52,684 nt of DNA from Methylacidiphilales bacterium (GCA_021272165.1 JAJSLK010000053.1:1-52684); one strand, 5' to 3'. Positions 36,577 through 44,380 are shown, counted from the stretch's first letter. Made by a program: numbers and translations. Notes: generated from the sequence alone by a model not told the origin.

Positions 36577-37086
36577 TTATTTTGAAGCTGCTCCGCCTGC
36601 GGCGGGATTTTTTTTGTCCGTGGCTCCGCCCGTGATCACGGCGAAAGTCACCGTCCCAATCCCAACTGAGGCGCATGCGTTCATCAGATCGGACACATTA
36701 CTATACTGCACATCGCGGTCCGCGCGAAGGACAACATAAGCGCGCGGATCGGCCTTCATCCGACTGGCGAGGGCGCCTTTCATGTCGTCCGGCGAGCCAA
36801 AATTCATACCATCCATCGAAAATTGGGCCACGCTCTTGATGCCGTCCCACGCAATGTTCACGATGATCTCGTGATTATGCGGTTTGTTTTCGTTCGGCTT
36901 CGCATTCTTCGCATCGGGCAACGTCAGGTTCCGGTCCTTTTTCAACAATTCGGTCGAGGTGATGCTCATGAAGAAGAGCATGAGCACCAACAGCACGTCG
37001 ACCATGGGAGCGACCTGGAATTCCGGGTCGCCGTCCTCGTCAACGCGCTTCCGTTTGCGCTGACGCTTGACGGTTTGCGAGGCCAT
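36577..37086 (-). CDS. ExbD/TolR-type protein (first of the tandem pair)
   Basis: The product has 169 residues. A basic cytoplasmic tail (VKRQRKRKRVDEDGDPEFQV) precedes the helix with channel Asp (VAPMVDVLLVLMLFFMSITS; Asp near residue 29). The periplasmic domain ends AYVVLRADRDVQYSNVSDLM. It follows the exbB stop by 21 bp. The tail after the ExbD domain (GGATDKKNPAAGGAASK) is low-complexity. It would pair with the zinc-ribbon ExbB as a proton channel. Confidence 0.9.
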   Translation of the reverse strand: MASQTVKRQRKRKRVDEDGDPEFQVAPMVDVLLVLMLFFMSITSTELLKKDRNLTLPDAKNAKPNENKPHNHEIIVNIAWDGIKSVAQFSMDGMNFGSPDDMKGALASRMKADPRAYVVLRADRDVQYSNVSDLMNACASVGIGTVTFAVITGGATDKKNPAAGGAASK

Positions 37087-37107
37087 GAGAGGAAAAGCGG
37101 TTTTGGT

Positions 37108-38067
37108 TTAGCCCCATTCGAGCACCGTCCCGCAATTGGGACAGGGCGAGGCGCCCACCGAGATCGGCGCGTTGCAGGAGGGACAATTCGTGGTGACGTT
37201 GCGGGAGACTTTTTGCGAAACCCCGCCGCGCGCGGCGCGAGTCTTGCCCGCCGTATCGGTCGAGAAATTCTCGCCGATGCGCACGCCGGAGAGCTGCTCA
37301 TAGGGAACTTCTTCCAGCAACCGATAGACTTCCGATTCAGCGGCGAGAATCGCCCGTTGCGACCGGGCTCGCAGGACATAGAAAAAGACAAAAGCCGGGA
37401 CCGCGACGACGAGACCCGAAGCCGTGGCTACGAGCACCTGGCCGATGTTTTTCGCCAGCTCAGCCGGGTTGCTGATACCGTTCTGCCCCAGGGTGTGGAA
37501 CGCGTTGATCATGCCGAACACCGTACCAGTCAGACCGATCATGGGTGAAACCACGCCGATGACCGAGAGGTAGGTCGTATTCGTCTTCAGATCATTGGCC
37601 TCGCGGATGATGGTCTGCTCCACCGCGAATTCGACCGCGTCCTTGTTGCGTCCCACCCGTTCCAAACCGGCGGCGACCACGGCGCTGAGGAAACAGCGAT
37701 TGGTTTTGCAAATGTTCCAGCCTTCCTGGTAATTCCCCGCGCTGAAAGCCTCGCGCAGGCGGGCAATCAGGGCCGGAGGGGCCAGCTTTTTCGGGCGCAG
37801 GATGACGAATCCTTCCGCCGTGAACCAGACCACGCAGACCGAAGCGGCGCCCAGGAACCACATGACGATACCGCCCTGCGCGAGGAATTGCGCGGTGGTC
37901 GTTCCACTCTGCGTCGCCGGCGGCGTTGTGCCGTTCGCATCGGGCGCAGGCGGCGTGGATGTGCTGCTCGCATCCTGCGCCGGCAGGGGATTGAATAGAG
38001 TGGACGCGGCCATCAGGGCCAGGGCAAGAAGGGCGGCCTTGGACGCGCTAGCGGGAATCAATGACAT
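37108..38067 (-). CDS. ExbB/TolQ-type channel protein with C-terminal zinc ribbon
   Basis: The product is 319 residues from the ATG at 38067, chosen because a signal peptide begins there (LALALMAASTLFNPLPAQD); an upstream ATG would add 32 residues with no function seen. After a low-complexity Thr/Pro/Ala segment the MotA/TolQ/ExbB core follows (GGIVMWFLGAASVCVVWFTA, then SVIGVVSPMIGLTGTVFGMI and QVLVATASGLVVAVPAFVFF). The last 26 residues hold CPSCN and CPNCG, a four-Cys zinc ribbon, which is not a normal part of ExbB and should lie in the cytoplasm. The gene heads the exbB-exbD-exbD-DUF4159 set, 49 bp after the TPR gene. Confidence 0.88.
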   Translation of the reverse strand: MSLIPASASKAALLALALMAASTLFNPLPAQDASSTSTPPAPDANGTTPPATQSGTTTAQFLAQGGIVMWFLGAASVCVVWFTAEGFVILRPKKLAPPALIARLREAFSAGNYQEGWNICKTNRCFLSAVVAAGLERVGRNKDAVEFAVEQTIIREANDLKTNTTYLSVIGVVSPMIGLTGTVFGMINAFHTLGQNGISNPAELAKNIGQVLVATASGLVVAVPAFVFFYVLRARSQRAILAAESEVYRLLEEVPYEQLSGVRIGENFSTDTAGKTRAARGGVSQKVSRNVTTNCPSCNAPISVGASPCPNCGTVLEWG

Positions 38068-38116
38068 AAATATGGGTCGTGGGTTCAGGTTAAAGAAAAA
38101 CTCAAGTTTCGGGACT

Positions 38117-38890
38117 CTAATCAACGCCAAGTCCCGGATTTTGCTCGCGCAACGTTTTGGCATGTTGCTCGGCCTGCTCTTCCAGAGCGGAGTTCTGATA
38201 AAAAATAGTCTTCACGGTGAGGTAGGCTTCCAGCGCTTCATTGTTCTTCTTTTGCGCTTCCAATGCCTCGCCGTAAACCAAAAAGGCGCGCGCGTAGAGG
38301 CCTCCTTCCTGGGAGGAAGGCGCAAGTTCCTGGTTCGCCTTGTCGACCAGGGGCTTCACATCGGCCAGGGCTTCATCAGTTCTTCCCTGGCTAAGCTTCA
38401 TCTGGGCCAGGCCCGCCACCGCCTCGATCTGGTAGGGTGTATTGGGATAAAGCTGGTTGATCTGCTGGTAAAGGGCCGTGGCGCGATCGGGCTGGTTGGA
38501 AGCCACGTAAGCCTCGGCCAACTGGACCATGGCATCGATCACCCAGTCCGCCGGCAGGCCGTTGTATTGCTTCAACAGCGGCGTCAGGGTGGCGATTACC
38601 GTGGCCGGCTTGGCGTCCTTGAGTTGCGTTACCGCATCCGGTGTCGCCATGGTAACCGATTGGATATCACTTAAATAATAGGGCAATTGGACGGTGCCAC
38701 CGTTTGGGGTCACGCTATTGACCAAAACCTGCCCGTCCGAAACGCTCAAGATGGTTCCATGAATGATCGATCCATCCTTCTTCTTGAGCTGGTCATCCGC
38801 GCTGCAGCGAAATGCCAGAAGGAGAGAGGCTAGCGCAAGCAAAATCGCCGCTTTTGTGCGGTTGCGCCGAAATAAAGAACCAATCACCAT
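38117..38890 (-). CDS. Exported TPR-repeat protein of the second Exb operon
   Basis: The product is 257 residues from the ATG at 38890 (an adjacent TTG is less likely). A signal peptide (ALASLLLAFRCSAD) is followed by a short SH3-like beta region (KKDGSIIHGTILSVSDGQVL, about residues 37-85). Tetratricopeptide-type helices then run to the end (DAMVQLAEAYVASNQPDRAT, ALYQQINQLYPNTPYQIEAV, KLSQGRTDEALADVKPLVD). It lies first in the five-gene minus-strand operon. It probably scaffolds the Exb complex in the periplasm; no partner is known. Confidence 0.8.
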   Translation of the reverse strand: MVIGSLFRRNRTKAAILLALASLLLAFRCSADDQLKKKDGSIIHGTILSVSDGQVLVNSVTPNGGTVQLPYYLSDIQSVTMATPDAVTQLKDAKPATVIATLTPLLKQYNGLPADWVIDAMVQLAEAYVASNQPDRATALYQQINQLYPNTPYQIEAVAGLAQMKLSQGRTDEALADVKPLVDKANQELAPSSQEGGLYARAFLVYGEALEAQKKNNEALEAYLTVKTIFYQNSALEEQAEQHAKTLREQNPGLGVD

Positions 38891-38987
38891 CAATGTAATT
38901 TAGCACGATTCGACACCGTACCGTCAAATGAAACGGGGATTATTTCGTAAAAAGTTATCCAAAACATTTCGCTTTGGGCTTCAATCC

Positions 38988-39047
38988 ATGCCTAACCTCG
39001 AAGTATCCATCGCCCCGATGGGCTTTTTAGGGAAAGCACCGTTATGA
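38988..39047 (+). CDS. Possible 19-residue leader peptide overlapping the dehydrogenase start
   Basis: A tiny frame MPNLEVSIAPMGFLGKAPL ends in TGA that overlaps the downstream ATG as ATGA (39044-39047), so translation could be coupled. A terminator-like hairpin lies inside it (39007-39028). No codon bias specific to one amino acid is seen, so classical attenuation is not indicated. Confidence 0.25.
   Translation: MPNLEVSIAPMGFLGKAPL
39007..39028 (+). terminator. Terminator-like hairpin just before the NDUFA9-like gene
   Basis: CCATC (39007-39011) pairs with GATGG (39017-39021) and is followed by GC and five T residues. The stem is short, so strength is doubtful. It lies 16 bases upstream of the ATG at 39044, and no gene upstream is read in that direction, so attenuation or simple chance are both possible. 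Confidence 0.35.
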
Positions 39048-40159
39048 TCCTTGTCACAGGCGGCACCGGTTTTGTCGGTCAGGAAGTGGTCGAAGAGCTT
39101 CTCGCCCTGGGATACCGGGTCCGCATCCTGGTCCATAATCCCCAAAGCCCCGGCGCCGTCCGCTTTGCCAACAATCCCCGCGTCCAGCTCGTGGCCGGCA
39201 ACGCGCTCAAGCCGGAGACTCTCCCGGCCGCCCTGGTCGGCGTGGAGGCGGTCATCCATCTCATCGGCATTATCGCCGAGACGCCCTCCGTCACCTTCGA
39301 GGAAGCGCATGTCGAGGCCGCCCGCAACGTCCTCGCCGCCGCCCGGCAGGCGGGAGTTACCCGCTGGGTCCAGATGAGCGCCCTCGGCACCCGCCGCAAC
39401 GCCCGTTCCCGCTATCACCAGACCAAGTGGGAGGCCGAGGAGTTGGTCCGCCAGAGCGGCCTCGACTGGACCATTTTCCGACCCTCCCTGATCTACGGCT
39501 ACGACGAACGGGACCGGCTCCTCAACCTCTTTCACCTCGCGCTTTCGTGGCCCGCCGATTTCATCCAGCTTTATTCCCTCCCCCTCCTCAACGGAGGCCG
39601 CGCGCTCATTCAGCCCGTCAGCGTCCGCGAAGTCGCCGCCTGCTTCGCCCATGCGCCGGCCAAGGAAGCCGCCATTGGCCGGAGCTTCGACCTGGTCGGC
39701 CCGGCTTCCTTTGCCTGGCACGACATGATCGATCAGGTCGCAGGCTTCTTCGGCAAAACGACCGTAACGGAAGAGGTGCCTCTTCTGCTCATCATCCGCA
39801 AGCTTCTCTGGCTCTCGATTGTCTTTATCCCCTGCCTGGTTGTAGCTGGCGTTCTGCTCGGCAAGCTCTGTCTCCCCGCTGCCGAGATCATCACGGCGCT
39901 TTGGGCCATCCTAATCGTCGTGGCCTGCCGGTGGACGACGACGATTCTTTTCAACGTGCCGAGCCAGCCCTTTCTCCTGGGCAGCGTCGCCGCCAACTTT
40001 TTTGCCCCCCGGCATTTGCATTTCAGCGAGCAACTCATGATGGCCGAGGAAGACAATACGGGCGATCCCCGGCCGGCGGCGGAAACCTTCGGCTATGAGC
40101 CGGAAAGTTTTGCGCAGGGAATGACGCGGTGCTACGCCCGTTTTGTCCCGCGCTCCTGA
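39044..40159 (+). CDS. NDUFA9-like NAD(P)-dependent epimerase/dehydrogenase
   Basis: The product has 371 residues. It is an atypical short-chain dehydrogenase: Gly-rich nucleotide loop at the very start (MILVTGGTGFVGQEVVEEL), GVEAVIHLIGIIAE as the fourth strand, and RYHQTKWEAEELVRQSGLDW, carrying the Lys of the YxxxK-type motif with the tyrosine replaced by context (RYHQTK, so Y-x-x-x-K is present). The family includes the complex I accessory subunit NDUFA9 and quinone/lipid-linked enzymes. About residues 245-300 contain two hydrophobic segments (KLLWLSIVFIPCLVVAGVLL), unusual for a soluble SDR and suggesting membrane attachment. It is first in a plus-strand run of four genes. The substrate is unknown. 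Confidence 0.85.
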   Translation: MILVTGGTGFVGQEVVEELLALGYRVRILVHNPQSPGAVRFANNPRVQLVAGNALKPETLPAALVGVEAVIHLIGIIAETPSVTFEEAHVEAARNVLAAARQAGVTRWVQMSALGTRRNARSRYHQTKWEAEELVRQSGLDWTIFRPSLIYGYDERDRLLNLFHLALSWPADFIQLYSLPLLNGGRALIQPVSVREVAACFAHAPAKEAAIGRSFDLVGPASFAWHDMIDQVAGFFGKTTVTEEVPLLLIIRKLLWLSIVFIPCLVVAGVLLGKLCLPAAEIITALWAILIVVACRWTTTILFNVPSQPFLLGSVAANFFAPRHLHFSEQLMMAEEDNTGDPRPAAETFGYEPESFAQGMTRCYARFVPRS

Positions 40160-40170
40160 TTGCGTTTCCC

Positions 40171-41370
40171 ATGCTGCGTTCCCTGTCCCGCCTCGCCTTA
40201 TTTCTCTGCCTGCTTCTCTCCCTCGGCTTCGCCGCGCGCGGCGGCCTGACGTCCTACACGGACCGGGGCAAGACCGATTTTGACACGACCTTGGTTCTAC
40301 TCAATCCTTACGGAACCTGGTCAAAGATCAACAATGCCTGGGCCTATACGCCGCTCGACCATTACGTTCCTTACACGCATGGCGAGTGGATCTACACCGA
40401 GTATGGCTGGTACTGGAAAGGCGACGAGCCGCATAGCTGGGTGACCGAACATTACGGCTACTGGAAGCGGGGCGGCGATCATGTCTGGTCGTGGTATCCG
40501 GGACCTTATTGGCTGCCGGAGATTGTTGAAATTCGGGCGACATCGACCCATATCGGCTGGCGTAGCGCCGCCGTCGACCGCGATGGCGATTTCATCGAGC
40601 AGCCGACCGACCGCTGGGCGAAAGCCGATGAATGGACGTTCGTCACCCGGGCCCAGTTTGCCGGCCCTCTTACTCCGGAGATGGCCGTCAATGCCAATAC
40701 CGCCCGCCAGCTCCTCGATGATTCGACCGAATCGCGCCACACCTATTTCACCTATCGGGCTATCGACCGGCCCGGGCCCCACCCCGCTGATTTTATCGGT
40801 CTGGGGAAAAATGGCGGAATCTTCGCCCCAATCACGTTGCAGGACGAGCTTGCCCTGCAACCGACGCCCACGCCGATTTCGATCCTCCCTTCGCCCGTCC
40901 CAATCCGGCCCATGACCGGTACCAACGGCCCGGTATTGCTGGACGTCGTTTCCGCCGATCCCAATGCCGACAAGCGCAAGGTGAAGTATTGGATCACAAT
41001 GAGCCTGCCAACTTATTGGAGCCAGCGGCCCCCGGAAGCGAAGGCCGAGGAAACTTATGTCTATCGTCCCGACTTCTATCAGGATGAGGACGGCATCGCC
41101 CGGCGCATCAGCCTTTGGTTCAATCCTAATAGCCGCACGACGTTACAAGAGGTGATCGGCAGCCAATTGCCTAGCCTCAAATCGGACGCTGATCATGCGC
41201 CCTCCGCCGCTCCCAAGAGCGAGCCGTTCCACAGCCCGCTCGATGATTCCTATCCGACCCAGTCGGGCCCGGCACCTTCGACCAGAAAATCGGAGTCTCC
41301 TTCATCAGCGCCCGGCGGCCTGATTCCGCCACCGGTCGGGACCAATGCGGCTCCGGCCAATCCTCACTAA
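40171..41370 (+). CDS. DUF6600 exported Trp/Tyr-rich protein
   Basis: The product is 399 residues from the ATG at 40171, which opens a signal peptide (LSRLALFLCLLLSLGFAARG). Residues 45-130 show the DUF6600 pattern of Trp-Gly-Tyr repeats (YGTWSKINNAWAYTP, YTHGEWIYTEYGWYWKGDEP, WSWYPGPYWLPEIVEIR). The C-terminal third is Pro/Ser-rich and probably disordered. It starts 11 bp after the NDUFA9-like stop and ends 23 bp before the lycopene cyclase start, so it is likely co-transcribed. The function of DUF6600 is not known; an envelope location is expected. Confidence 0.8.
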   Translation: MLRSLSRLALFLCLLLSLGFAARGGLTSYTDRGKTDFDTTLVLLNPYGTWSKINNAWAYTPLDHYVPYTHGEWIYTEYGWYWKGDEPHSWVTEHYGYWKRGGDHVWSWYPGPYWLPEIVEIRATSTHIGWRSAAVDRDGDFIEQPTDRWAKADEWTFVTRAQFAGPLTPEMAVNANTARQLLDDSTESRHTYFTYRAIDRPGPHPADFIGLGKNGGIFAPITLQDELALQPTPTPISILPSPVPIRPMTGTNGPVLLDVVSADPNADKRKVKYWITMSLPTYWSQRPPEAKAEETYVYRPDFYQDEDGIARRISLWFNPNSRTTLQEVIGSQLPSLKSDADHAPSAAPKSEPFHSPLDDSYPTQSGPAPSTRKSESPSSAPGGLIPPPVGTNAAPANPH

Positions 41371-41393
41371 TCAGAAAATCCGAAGGATGCCTC

Positions 41394-42122
41394 GTGACCT
41401 ACCTTCGTTTCCATTTTCTCTTCAATCTGCCGCTGCTGATTGTGCTGGGGGCATTTAATCTGGCCATTCCATTGGCTGCGGGGGAAGCGACCGCGGCTGG
41501 CTTCGTTCTTCTGGCCGTTGTGGTTTTCACCGCGCCGTGGGATAACCTCGCCGCGAAGTGGGGCATCTGGGGATTTCCGCGGGAAAAATACAGCTTCCGG
41601 ATCGGTTACCTGCCCGTCGAGGAATATGCCTTCTTTCTGCTCCAGAGCGCGAATGTCATGCTGGCGGTGCGGGCGCTTCTTGCCTTCCTTCCGGATTGGC
41701 AAACCGGGATCGAAACCGGCCTGAACAGATGGACCCCGATCTGCCTGGGCGCGTCGGTAATCCCGTGGCTTATCGTGGCCGCGCAACTGCGCTGGTTGCG
41801 GCGCAAATCGGGCCCGCGCGTCAACTATGCTCTTCACCTCGCCTGGTTCCTGCCTGTAATCTATCTCCAGTGGATCATTGCCACGCCTCTCTTCTGGGAA
41901 CACGCCGGGCTGCTGGCGCTCGTGACCGCGGCCTTCGGCGTTTATTACACGCTCGCCGATCTCACCGCCATCCGCGCCGGCACCTGGTTCTTCGACGAAA
42001 ACCAGATCACCGGCGTAAAGCTTGGCGGCATCCTGCCGTGGGAAGAAATCGCCTTCTTCTTTCTCACCTCGCTTCTCGTGGCCCAAAGCTACCTGCTGCT
42101 GCTGCCGGCCGATTTGCGCTGA
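41394..42122 (+). CDS. Fused CrtYc-CrtYd-type lycopene cyclase-domain membrane protein
   Basis: The product has 242 residues and starts at GTG (41394). Two similar halves of three helices each are visible. The first carries FTAPWDNLAAKWGIWGFP and the catalytic-type acidic motif LPVEEYAFFLLQS (about residue 73). The second carries ILPWEEIAFFFLTS (about residue 212). This is the heterodimeric lycopene cyclase fold of actinobacteria and fungi (P-x-E-E-x-x-F), here in one chain. It would cyclise the psi ends of lycopene to beta or related rings in the membrane. No other carotenoid gene (crtE, crtB, crtI) is in the window. Ring type and actual substrate remain open. Confidence 0.85.
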   Translation: MTYLRFHFLFNLPLLIVLGAFNLAIPLAAGEATAAGFVLLAVVVFTAPWDNLAAKWGIWGFPREKYSFRIGYLPVEEYAFFLLQSANVMLAVRALLAFLPDWQTGIETGLNRWTPICLGASVIPWLIVAAQLRWLRRKSGPRVNYALHLAWFLPVIYLQWIIATPLFWEHAGLLALVTAAFGVYYTLADLTAIRAGTWFFDENQITGVKLGGILPWEEIAFFFLTSLLVAQSYLLLLPADLR

Positions 42123-42169
42123 AATCCTTTGACGCCTCGACAAATAGTCACGGTGGCGCAAGTTATCTC

Positions 42170-43015
42170 ATGCAACGCGTTACTATTGTCGGCCTGGGCA
42201 TCATCGGCAGCGCCTGGGCCAAAAATCTCTCCGATGACGGCCTCACCGTCCGCGCCTGGAACCGCACCCCACGCGACTTTCCCTTCTATGAGAGCGACGT
42301 GGCCCGCGCGATTCAGGACGCCGAGATGATCATCATCGTCGTGGCCGATCCACCCGCGGTCGAAAGCGTGCTCGAAACCATCGTGCCCCATCTCAAGCCG
42401 GGCCAGCTCGTCGCGCAATCGAGCACGATCTCAGCCCATTGGACTCGGCTTTTCGCCCAGCGCGTCGAGGCAACGGGCGCCATCTTCCTGGAGGCGCCAT
42501 TCACGGGGAGCAAACCGGCCGCGGAAGCCCGCAAGACGATCTTTTATCTCGGCGGCAGGACCGAGGCGGTCGAAAAAGCGACGCCGGTGTTGCGGCGGCT
42601 CAGCGCCCATATCCTCCATATCGGGCCTCTCGGCACCGCCTCGTCGCTCAAGCTGGCCATGAACCTTAATCTTGCCGTCATGGCCGAGGCGTTAAGCGAG
42701 AGCCTTACCCTGATCCGCGCCGAGGGCATCTCAGATGATACTTTCTTTGCAGCTCTTCATTTGAATGTTGGCCGCTCCGGCCTGTCCGACCTAAAGGAAT
42801 CCAAGCTGGCTACCCGCGATTATGCTCCTCAGTTCTCCCTCAAGCATATGAACAAAGACTTGCGCCTGGCGCTCGAAACAGCGGGTCCGCTTGACTTTCC
42901 CACGACAAAAGCCCTTAAGTCTCTCTATGACAGAGGGATGAATAAAGGCCTCGGAGATGACGATTTTATCGGGCTTATCCGATTACTGGGTGACCCTGAA
43001 AAAAGTCTAAAATAA
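42170..43015 (+). CDS. Beta-hydroxyacid dehydrogenase-like NAD(P)-binding protein
   Basis: The product is 281 residues from the ATG at 42170; the open frame continues upstream only as a shadow of the cyclase gene. N-terminal Rossmann signature VGLGIIGSAWAKNLSDDG, substrate-binding region (EAPFTGSKPAAEARKTIFYL) and the catalytic-lysine segment (GTASSLKLAMNLNLAVMAEA, Lys near residue 165) follow the 3-hydroxyisobutyrate / tartronate-semialdehyde / 6-phosphogluconate dehydrogenase pattern. It probably reduces a 2- or 3-oxo acid or semialdehyde. It lies 47 bp after the cyclase gene, and a strong hairpin terminator ends the run at 43087-43125. Exact substrate unknown. Confidence 0.88.
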   Translation: MQRVTIVGLGIIGSAWAKNLSDDGLTVRAWNRTPRDFPFYESDVARAIQDAEMIIIVVADPPAVESVLETIVPHLKPGQLVAQSSTISAHWTRLFAQRVEATGAIFLEAPFTGSKPAAEARKTIFYLGGRTEAVEKATPVLRRLSAHILHIGPLGTASSLKLAMNLNLAVMAEALSESLTLIRAEGISDDTFFAALHLNVGRSGLSDLKESKLATRDYAPQFSLKHMNKDLRLALETAGPLDFPTTKALKSLYDRGMNKGLGDDDFIGLIRLLGDPEKSLK

Positions 43016-43086
43016 ATACGAAAGTTTTGAACATTTGCTATTAGCCGGGGTCTTACTCTATGTAAGTTTCATTCATTCTCCTCCTA

Positions 43087-43130
43087 GATCAGGCGGTTAC
43101 TCTTTCTGAGGGTAATCGCCTGATCGCTTT
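43087..43130 (+). terminator. Strong hairpin terminator ending the plus-strand run
   Basis: GATCAGGCGGTTAC (43087-43100) pairs with the arm at 43112-43125 (GTAATCGCCTGATC); 13 of 14 positions match, the remaining one is a G-T pair, and the loop is 11 bases. GCTTTTC follows on the plus strand. It lies 72 bases after the dehydrogenase stop and also 29 bases past the queD-like stop on the other strand, so it may serve as a barrier between convergent genes. Confidence 0.7.
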
Positions 43131-43153
43131 TCAGGGAAAATGATGGAAAGCGA

Positions 43154-43516
43154 TTAATCCCCGCGGTAAATGCTCCGGGCGCCGTGCGTTTCGTGCAACT
43201 CGATCTCGTAAAGACCCGGTAGCTTGGATTCAAGCTTCTCCCAGAGCCAGCGGGAGATAAATTCGATGGTCGGGTTTTCCAGGCCGGGAATCTCGTTGAG
43301 ATAGGTATGGTCGATCTGCTCTAGGATGGGCTTCATCGCATCCGAAATCACCGCGTGGTCGTAGAAAACTCCGGTCGCTTCGTCAACCGGGCCGCGCACC
43401 GAGATGGTCACCTTAAAGCTGTGGCCGTGCAATCGCCGACATTTGTGACCCTCGGGGAACAGGGACAACGATTGGGCTGCTTCGAAATAGAAATCCTTGG
43501 CAAGTATGATGGTCAT
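43154..43516 (-). CDS. QueD-like 6-carboxy-tetrahydropterin synthase homologue with an altered zinc site
   Basis: The product is 120 residues from the ATG at 43516, matching the family length. QueD makes 6-carboxy-tetrahydropterin for queuosine and 7-deazaguanine pathways. Preserved: active-site Cys and the HGH pair (GHKCRRLHGHSFKVTISVRG), the DH-YLN motif (IDHTYLNEIPGLENPT) and HET near residue 112. Changed: the first zinc histidine, normally in FEAAH-L, is Gln here (FYFEAAQSL). A variant subfamily with Gln at that place exists as far as I recall, so it may still be active. The frame is open upstream to 43765 with coding-like sequence, and a start at 43654 or 43642 (GGAAGGA nearby) would add 42-46 residues. 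No other queuosine gene is near. Confidence 0.85.
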   Translation of the reverse strand: MTIILAKDFYFEAAQSLSLFPEGHKCRRLHGHSFKVTISVRGPVDEATGVFYDHAVISDAMKPILEQIDHTYLNEIPGLENPTIEFISRWLWEKLESKLPGLYEIELHETHGARSIYRGD

Positions 43517-43820
43517 GGGATGCGCCCAGAATAAATCCAAACCGCCGCCCTTGTCATTCCGAATGAGGACTTGCGCCAAAACTGCGTTTGGTGAGGACGG
43601 GTACTTTGGACAAATCCCCCTGGCTACCAGGGCCTCCTTCATTTCGCCGACCATTCCTTCCGCTTCATGACGGAGCTTAAGAAGCAGCTCTTGTTCTTTC
43701 CATCTATTGCCTTTATCGCCGCTTAGGAAGATATCCGATTCGAGCCGGGTATTGCATGCGAATGCTTAATTTCCTAAATTCACACGGTCGACATCAGCTC
43801 CGCAGGCTTGGAGTACGACC
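43517..43820. other. Intergenic stretch with an in-frame, coding-like extension of the QueD-like gene
   Basis: The 304-bp stretch has no separate recognised gene. On the minus strand the frame of the QueD-like gene stays open to 43765 and reads like protein (KEQELLLKLRHEAEGMVGE, CPKYPSSPNAVLAQVL), but without an ATG above 43654. It may be a real N-terminal extension or the fused remnant of a lost gene. GGAG at about 43810 is the ribosome site of the following plus-strand gene. Confidence 0.45.
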
Positions 43821-44375
43821 ATGAATTACCTTCTTCTGTTGGCCATCGTAGGCATCTGTATTGGCGCCTATTACCAGGAAAGCACCGTCGAGAAAGCGCG
43901 GCAGGACAAAATCACCGCAGAACAAAAACTGGCCGAACTGACCGACCAGTATAACCAACTCCTTACCGATAATCAAAAGCTGAAAGCCGATGAGGAACAG
44001 CTGAAAAAAGACCTCCACGATAGCGAGGCTAAAGTTGCCGGCCTTAACACGCAGATCGACAAACTGCATGACACCACCGAACCGAAAGCTCCGCCGCGAG
44101 CCGTGGAAAGCAAACCCAAGCTGAGCAACAGCCTCGGCACTATCATCACGCAGGATGGCCGGACGTTCCATGATTGCCAGTTGCTGAAGGTTGAGTCGGA
44201 TGGAATCACGTTCAATCATTCCGAAGGCATTACCAAGGTCCTGTACCCGCTCCTGCCTCCCGCCGTGCAAAAGCGATTCGGCTTCGACCCAAAAATGGGC
44301 GTCCAACTTCCCCAGGAGCAGGTCGAGTTGATGGAAGACCAGCGGATGGCCGCTTCGCAGTCCGGCGCCAACTAG
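43821..44375 (+). CDS. Membrane-anchored coiled-coil hypothetical protein
   Basis: The product has 184 residues. An N-terminal hydrophobic segment (YLLLLAIVGICIGAYY) acts as anchor or signal. Residues 22-85 form a highly charged coiled coil (AEQKLAELTDQYNQLLTDN). The last 80 residues look like a small beta domain (IITQDGRTFHDCQLLKVESD) with GITFNHSEGITKVLYPLLPP, similar in kind to short SH3-like exported modules in this phylum. A GGAG site lies 7 bases upstream. It converges with the regulator gene ending at 44381. No family or function can be assigned. Confidence 0.75.
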   Translation: MNYLLLLAIVGICIGAYYQESTVEKARQDKITAEQKLAELTDQYNQLLTDNQKLKADEEQLKKDLHDSEAKVAGLNTQIDKLHDTTEPKAPPRAVESKPKLSNSLGTIITQDGRTFHDCQLLKVESDGITFNHSEGITKVLYPLLPPAVQKRFGFDPKMGVQLPQEQVELMEDQRMAASQSGAN

Positions 44376-44380
44376 GGGTG

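Noticed and set aside
41558-42169. Upstream extension of the hydroxyacid dehydrogenase frame by 204 codons
   Set aside because: It is the out-of-frame shadow of the lycopene cyclase gene; the Rossmann signature begins right at the ATG at 42170.
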